NCBI GenBank assembly: GCA_003427395.1
Contig: BFEA01000077.1
Span: 2,013,008-2,033,385 of the forward strand
Length of the DNA stretch: 20,378 bases
From: Chara braunii
Taxonomy: Eukaryota; Streptophyta; Charophyceae; Charales; Characeae
Reading direction: 5' to 3'
The notes under the pieces are model-generated. The model made no database searches. It worked only from the letters and a program-made list of their open reading frames with translations, and was not told where the DNA came from. Both the position numbers and the translations under genes were made by a program. Shown in pieces: positions 16,050-20,378 of the stretch; within the stretch, counting starts at the first letter, position 1, and every line of letters starts with the position of its first letter.

Positions 16050-18317
16050 ATGGAGGAAGAAGGGAGAGAAGCTGTTTTGGGAGGGGAGGGAGCTCACCCA
16101 CGGCCGCAGACTAACTTTTGGGATGTGGAGGATAGAACTAGGCAGGCAATTGGACAGTGCTATGACGACGGACTGTGCCAGATTGTAGAAAACCTAGGTG
16201 AAGTGGTAATCGATGAGAAGGGCAAGCGATTTAAAGTGAATGAATCATATGATGAAATCAAGGAAAGGTGGCTGAAAGAGAGGACGGTAATTTTTATTTT
16301 TCAAGACGAGGCGAGAGACTTATCGAGAAGTGTGAAGGAGGACCTAATACGTGCTTATGAGGATGGATGGTTCGCCAGGCGGCTGTTTAGCCCGGAAATC
16401 CGAAGGGGGAGAATTAAATTTGAAGGACCTAACGTACTGTCGTATGTGGCTAAGGCGGTGGAAGTAGCCAACTGGCTGGTTCAGAAAGGTTCCATAAAGC
16501 TTACGCTGGCCAATAAGGAATACCCGGTCCTGCTGAAGCCATGGATGACGAAAGCGGAGGTCAAGGAAGTGAAGTTGAGAGATGTGGAGGTAAATTTTTG
16601 GATAATTGCTCTTCGAGTTCCCTTGGATGCCTTATGCTACCTGCCGTCAGCTGCGGAAGGGCTGATTGGTGGGGTCAAGCAAATGCACCCACCAGAGGCC
16701 GACAGAACGAGACCAAGATTGATGAACATAAAGATGGACATGGACCCGACGGCACGATTTAGGGTGGAAGATACCCTGGCCATCGAGTCCCCCAAAGGAG
16801 AGGTCTGGACAGTGGAGATTGCAACCCCATATTCAGACTGGTGTAAGAAGTGCAGGTGGTACTTCCATACGGAAGAGAACTGCCCAAGACGAGCGGCGGA
16901 AGGAAGAGGTAGAAGATCCTGGGCGAACTCGAGACTCCCCCCTCAAGTACCTCTCGCACCGCAGGCTCCACGGCCACAACAGCCATTAGGGGATCGAACT
17001 GCTAACGTAAGTGGAGGACGTCAAATGGCCAGTCAGACCCAAGCAGCCCCCGTGGCAGTTGTCAGACAAACAAGGATGGGGTCGGGTCCGCAACAGCAGC
17101 CTCAAGCTCAGCCTGTCCAGTCAGCCTCACAACCCTCCAACCAACATTGGTTCCAGGCACCCTTCCAGCAGCCACCTCAGATGGGGCCCCAGCCGGAGCT
17201 TCAGCACTGCTTACAAGATCCGTCCAGGTACCAGGGAATCCTCACTGGGGGCTCTGTACTCCCAGGAACGGTACCAGTAGCTCTGAAGGCCAATGAATAC
17301 GTACAGTGGCAGTCACAGGTGTACGCCCCTAGCGGAACTCCTCCTCCTCCGGGCACCATTCCGATACATCCAGGGCCCTGTGTTCTACAGGGAGGCCCAG
17401 CTAGGCTGTCGCCATACCTCACCCACCAGCACCCCCCACAAGCAGACCCCCACCCACTGTACCACCCCACTGCGACCACAGGCGGGTATTACCCACATGT
17501 TGTAGTAGGGCAAGAGAGAGCTCAGTTTACACAATGGGGGGGGTTTCAGTATGGAGGTAACAGTGCATATGCCTGTCAAAGGGAACACCGGTTTGAAAGG
17601 AAAGAGGGGACAAGAGGACACTCGGGTCTGAGACCGAGTGTTTCTCAGTTGAGCAGAGGGAGGGGTCAACATGGCAGCGGGAGAACGAGGAGCTGGGCGG
17701 ATGGCAGACAGAGACAGCAAGTGGACCCGTTATTAGGTGCAAATGGAGGCTTGGAAGAAGAACCTTCACACCTCTCGTCCGCTTCAAAATCCAAAGTTTT
17801 GATGGGAAGTGAACTTATTGGAGATGATCCAGCGCTGCTTGGCTCAAGTTTCCTGCGGGCAGAAGGCTCGGAATCGTCCACAGGTAGCTCGCTAGCTGTA
17901 AGGCAAAGGGGAGATGCAGATTCTGATACGTCGAGTAAAAGAGGGTATCGGGACTTGGTAAACCAGCGTACGCAAGGAACCAGGGCCAAGAGTCATCAGC
18001 ATACAGAGAGAAGGATATTCCCCCTGGTCTGTACGGCGGCCAGGGATGCTATTTTCTTTCTGGGCATGACAAATGAAGAAGGAAGACCTTACCTGCCCTC
18101 AGTACCCACTATCAAGACGCCGCTCCCAGGGGAGATCATCACAAGAACCAAGCAGTTGTTCGGGGACAGGTTTCCGATCCGGATAGTGCCGAGATCGACG
18201 ATGACAAATGTGGTTGTCCACCTGGAAGAGAGCAGTTGGAAATTTTATTTCCCAATCCTCGATGCGAGGATCGAGGCAGAGACAGCAGACCTGCTAACAC
18301 AGGCAGGAGTCAGATGA
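16050..18317 (+). CDS. LINE ORF1 (gag-like RNA-binding protein), truncated by a TGA
   Basis: From the first ATG this encodes 755 residues. Residues ~75-260 look like the RRM-like/DUF4283 region of plant L1-clade LINE ORF1 proteins (…FEGPNVLSYVAKAVEVANWL, VNFWIIALRVPLDAL). A CCHC zinc knuckle follows: C265-x2-C268-x4-H273-x4-C278 in WCKKCRWYFHTEENCPRR. Residues ~295-500 are a Q/P-rich, probably disordered region; residues ~660-755 form a second compact-looking segment. The protein would coat LINE RNA in the ribonucleoprotein. The TGA at 18315-18317 is probably a recent nonsense change, since the same frame stays open to 18629. The upstream frame to 15954 has only a TTG start and is not included. 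Confidence 0.8.
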   Translation: MEEEGREAVLGGEGAHPRPQTNFWDVEDRTRQAIGQCYDDGLCQIVENLGEVVIDEKGKRFKVNESYDEIKERWLKERTVIFIFQDEARDLSRSVKEDLIRAYEDGWFARRLFSPEIRRGRIKFEGPNVLSYVAKAVEVANWLVQKGSIKLTLANKEYPVLLKPWMTKAEVKEVKLRDVEVNFWIIALRVPLDALCYLPSAAEGLIGGVKQMHPPEADRTRPRLMNIKMDMDPTARFRVEDTLAIESPKGEVWTVEIATPYSDWCKKCRWYFHTEENCPRRAAEGRGRRSWANSRLPPQVPLAPQAPRPQQPLGDRTANVSGGRQMASQTQAAPVAVVRQTRMGSGPQQQPQAQPVQSASQPSNQHWFQAPFQQPPQMGPQPELQHCLQDPSRYQGILTGGSVLPGTVPVALKANEYVQWQSQVYAPSGTPPPPGTIPIHPGPCVLQGGPARLSPYLTHQHPPQADPHPLYHPTATTGGYYPHVVVGQERAQFTQWGGFQYGGNSAYACQREHRFERKEGTRGHSGLRPSVSQLSRGRGQHGSGRTRSWADGRQRQQVDPLLGANGGLEEEPSHLSSASKSKVLMGSELIGDDPALLGSSFLRAEGSESSTGSSLAVRQRGDADSDTSSKRGYRDLVNQRTQGTRAKSHQHTERRIFPLVCTAARDAIFFLGMTNEEGRPYLPSVPTIKTPLPGEIITRTKQLFGDRFPIRIVPRSTMTNVVVHLEESSWKFYFPILDARIEAETADLLTQAGVR

Positions 18318-18629
18318 TTCAACCTCGAGGCGGTCAGAGAAAGCAATGCTCACGAGCTACAAGTCATTGCATTGTCCTCCCAAATCTCGGCGTTGATACT
18401 CTTACAATTAAATGAGTCTCTTCCAGAACAACAGAACCTGCATTCGAAATTTATTGCTGATGCGTTGGTGGGGGGCTGGGGTTCCCCGGCTCCATCCGGC
18501 AGATCCCACAGTTCAGGGAGAGTGAGTTCAATGCAGAGATCTCCGGCCCAGGCGAATCAGAGGTCGGGAGACGAAACGGTAGACACCCGCATCCAAGACC
18601 AGGCGGGGATTTCAACTATTAATGGTTAA
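18318..18629 (+). pseudogene. Continuation of the LINE ORF1 frame beyond the TGA
   Basis: In the ORF1 frame, 103 sense codons follow the TGA (FNLEAVRESNAHELQVIALS at the start) before TAA at 18627-18629. A single base change of TGG to TGA would account for the break. The restored end would overlap the ORF2 ATG (18622) by eight bases. Readthrough of the TGA is an alternative. Confidence 0.6.
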
Positions 18630-19085
18630 AGTTAGAATAGGTACCTGGAACGTGCGGGGATTGGGAGACACATCCGGGAAGGAGAAGAGAAAGAGGATGA
18701 AAGCGTGGATGTTCAAGCAAAAACTAGACTGTCTGTGCATCCAGGAGACGAAGTTGGATGAAGAGAAATTACCGCAGTTGAATACATGGTGGGATGGGTT
18801 GCAGATTTGGTCCCCTGCGCAAGGCACAAGGGGAGGGGTTGGCATACTAGTGCACCGAAATCTACAAGCTCAAGTGGTTGAGTCAGAGGTCGATATTTGG
18901 GGCAAGTGGGCCTGGGTCAGATTTGCTACAGGCCAGGAGGAGTGGGTTCTGATGACAATTTATGCTCCGTCAGACCCTACCACCAGGGCGGAATTCTTCA
19001 CCAACCTGAGGGCAATAGCACCAAGCACAGAGAACCTGGTTATTACCGGAGACTGGAACCTCTCCTTGGATGAGGTGATGCGCAG
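18622..19085 (+). pseudogene. LINE ORF2, N-terminal AP-endonuclease domain, truncated
   Basis: Starts MVKVRIGTWNVRGLG, the entry of the LINE endonuclease/exonuclease/phosphatase fold. Catalytic landmarks are N10 in TWNVRGL, E42 in CIQETKL, Y114 in IYAPSD, and D144/N146 in ITGDWN. The domain normally needs about 220-240 residues, ending in the S-D-H motif; here LINE homology stops shortly after residue ~153. The same frame runs on to 19203, but that part is out-of-frame gypsy gag. Reverse transcriptase is absent, so the copy cannot move by itself. In an intact LINE this domain nicks target DNA to prime reverse transcription. Confidence 0.8.
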
Positions 19086-19087
19086 AG

Positions 19088-19897
19088 GTTCGCGTTCAGC
19101 AGGGAGAAGACGACATGATGAAGGCACTCCACTTGCAACTAATTGGAGGAGCGCAGACTTGGATGAACCATCTGGTGGCTACCAACAAATGCACCATCGC
19201 TGAACTCCACACGCACATCACGTGGAAAGAGTTCGAGAAGCTATGGGTCACCCGGTTCATGGTCCGCAACGTCGTGAAGGCGGCCATGAACGAGGTGTAC
19301 ACCTGTTCTCAAGGGAATATGCCAACTCGAGACTGGACAACCAAGTGGCAGAAGATAATGACCACGCCAGGATTCGATTTGAGTTTTCCAAATCAACGAT
19401 CCGAGTTCTTCTCGCGATCGTGCGCGGGACTGCGGTCGGCACTCGGCAACGAGTACGACTATGACATATTCCAGGCCATTCTGGATCGTGCGAACTTAGT
19501 CATCCAAACGGATGACAAGGCCGCAAACGAACGGCAGTCCCAGCCGCATTATGTGGCTAAGCAGGGCTATCAACGTCCGACACATAACAATGCCGTGATT
19601 TATGAAGAAACAAACGATCTCCACGCTACAGCAGCATCCTCGAGTGATGGAGGAATTGTAGCAGCGCTCCCGCCGAAGCGTCCCAAGAGAGTTCGGAAGC
19701 ACAAGGCGACACAAGAGACAACATCGACGGGAACTGGGCAGCAGCCATGGACGACTTACAAGATAACCAAGGATGTCTATGACCTTCGTCAAAAGTACGG
19801 ATACTGCCTCTGGTGCAACGGCGTCACTCATGTGACCGCACAGTGCCCCGAAAAGGGCAAGGCACGCGTACCCCGTCCAGCAAACTCGGGAAACTGA
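19088..19897 (+). CDS. Ty3/gypsy Gag, 5'-truncated
   Basis: The frame is open from the LINE junction; the first ATG is at 19115, giving 260 residues to TGA 19895-19897. It begins inside the capsid-like retrotransposon gag domain: LQLIGGAQTWMNHL then ITWKEFEKLWVTRF is the family pattern 'L.L.G.A..W...L.....W..F...f..rF'. A basic patch lies at residues 188-197 (KRPKRVRKHK), and a nucleocapsid zinc knuckle follows: C231-x2-C234-x4-H239-x4-C244 in CLWCNGVTHVTAQC. No LTR, PBS or Gag N-terminus precedes it, because the LINE ORF2 fragment abuts directly. The last codons form a frameshift-type heptamer leading into the next open frame. Confidence 0.75.
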   Translation, partial: VRVQQGEDDMMKALHLQLIGGAQTWMNHLVATNKCTIAELHTHITWKEFEKLWVTRFMVRNVVKAAMNEVYTCSQGNMPTRDWTTKWQKIMTTPGFDLSFPNQRSEFFSRSCAGLRSALGNEYDYDIFQAILDRANLVIQTDDKAANERQSQPHYVAKQGYQRPTHNNAVIYEETNDLHATAASSSDGGIVAALPPKRPKRVRKHKATQETTSTGTGQQPWTTYKITKDVYDLRQKYGYCLWCNGVTHVTAQCPEKGKARVPRPANSGN

Positions 19898-19928
19898 GTT
19901 ACGCAAGGAGAGGGGCGACGTCTCTCCT
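19888..19928 (+). promoter_or_regulatory. Candidate -1 ribosomal frameshift signal (gag to pol)
   Basis: GGGAAAC (19888-19894) fits X_XXY_YYZ exactly in the gag frame as TCG GGA AAC, followed at once by TGA. Eleven bases downstream, AGGAGAG (19906-19912) and CTCTCCT (19922-19928) form a perfect 7-bp stem with a 9-base loop (GGGCGACGT). Loop GGCG could pair with CGCC at about 19934-19937, making a small H-type pseudoknot. The spacer is slightly longer than the usual 5-9 bases. The -1 frame is open beyond. Confidence 0.55.
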
Positions 19929-20378
19929 CACTCCGCCGGACCCGGTTGCCTTGCTAGCAATCGATGTTACTACCGGGGAGCATGCGTTAGTCGCTGATTC
20001 TCGTGCCATGTACGAGGATTATGCCGCCCAGCTGGTACCAACATTAGACCAGCCAAGCCACGTGCACTTAGCTAGCGTATGCGCAGCCTGTACACCGTCG
20101 GCAAGTGATCCAGTCAGTTCGCCACTGATTTCCAAGGATTCGACGTCGTGGTCAAAACTTGAGGAGCTTGACCCGCTCACGAGAGAGGACTTCGCTTGGA
20201 TGCCTCTACCCTTGACCGGAACCTTGCCAAGGCCGCATTGCAACGCCTTGATGACAACTCTACGCTCCTATTTGCACACTACAGTACCAGCTCCGTTGAC
20301 GGACGACGGGGTAGCGGTTGTCGATCTCCGCTCCTATCTTGCGAAGATTGACCGCGAGCATGCCACCCAAAGGTACGC
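19894..20378 (+). CDS. Gypsy pol frame, N-terminal part, runs off the window
   Basis: In the -1 frame relative to Gag, 161 codons are free of stops to the window end. The translation includes LLAIDVTTGEHALVADSRAM, LEELDPLTREDFAWMPLPLT and TDDGVAVVDLRSYLAKIDRE. I see no protease D[ST]G motif or RT motif yet; this resembles a Gag-protease linker and is assigned to Pol by position and openness. The first ATG in this frame is near 20008 and there is no sign of independent initiation, so it is probably made as a Gag-Pol fusion. The other two + frames have many stops here. Confidence 0.55.
   Translation, partial: MSYARRGATSLLTPPDPVALLAIDVTTGEHALVADSRAMYEDYAAQLVPTLDQPSHVHLASVCAACTPSASDPVSSPLISKDSTSWSKLEELDPLTREDFAWMPLPLTGTLPRPHCNALMTTLRSYLHTTVPAPLTDDGVAVVDLRSYLAKIDREHATQRY

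Overview
The window looks like TE-rich nuclear DNA of a green-lineage eukaryote, probably a streptophyte alga or early land plant. Supporting signs are an intron-split gene that reads as a plant-type O-fucosyltransferase relative, interstitial TTTAGGG (Arabidopsis-type telomere) repeats, a retrotransposon primer-binding site close to the plant initiator tRNA-Met type, Ty3/gypsy and L1-type LINE pieces, and heavy microsatellite content. The overall style recalls the Chara braunii genome, but that is recollection and cannot be proven from this sequence.

1-10.4 kb (and perhaps to 10.95 kb): a host gene in pieces on the + strand. Three exons (1703-1791, 3760-3903, 10174-10369 or 10374) join in matching splice phase and together read as the core of an O-fucosyltransferase-like (GT65/68/106-type) protein. 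Its introns are about 2.0 and 6.3 kb and hold nearly everything else in this part: homopolymer and trinucleotide arrays, a two-unit tandem array (3406-3616), a truncated minus-strand gypsy element (LTR 4574-5871, polypurine tract, integrase/chromodomain tail 5883-6287), a second minus-strand LTR with PBS (7533-8490), and a foldback element with a nested 62-bp array (about 8570-9085). Two further exons (near 930-1007 and 10868-10948) are tentative.

10.9-15.5 kb: no convincing gene. It holds a small TTAA-flanked inverted-repeat element (10999-11123), telomere-like repeats, a minus-strand U6 snRNA pseudogene (12877-12971), a palindromic element (13134-13292), a C33A21 block, a cluster of three related hairpin elements (13780-14215), and a solo LTR (14428-15480) of the same family as the one at 7553-8490, flanked by a short target duplication.

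15.5-20.4 kb: a + strand LINE with ORF1 (RRM-like/DUF4283-type region plus CCHC knuckle, broken by one TGA) whose reading frame runs on to overlap the ORF2 start by 8 nt. ORF2 is cut inside its endonuclease domain near 19085 and joins directly to a 5'-truncated Ty3/gypsy gag. The gag ends in a textbook G_GGA_AAC slippery heptamer abutting its UGA, followed by a stable predicted stem-loop, and the -1 frame is open for 161 codons to the window edge. This is the strongest candidate for a functional signal worth checking.

I see no CRISPR array, operon, prokaryotic gene, rRNA or intact tRNA.
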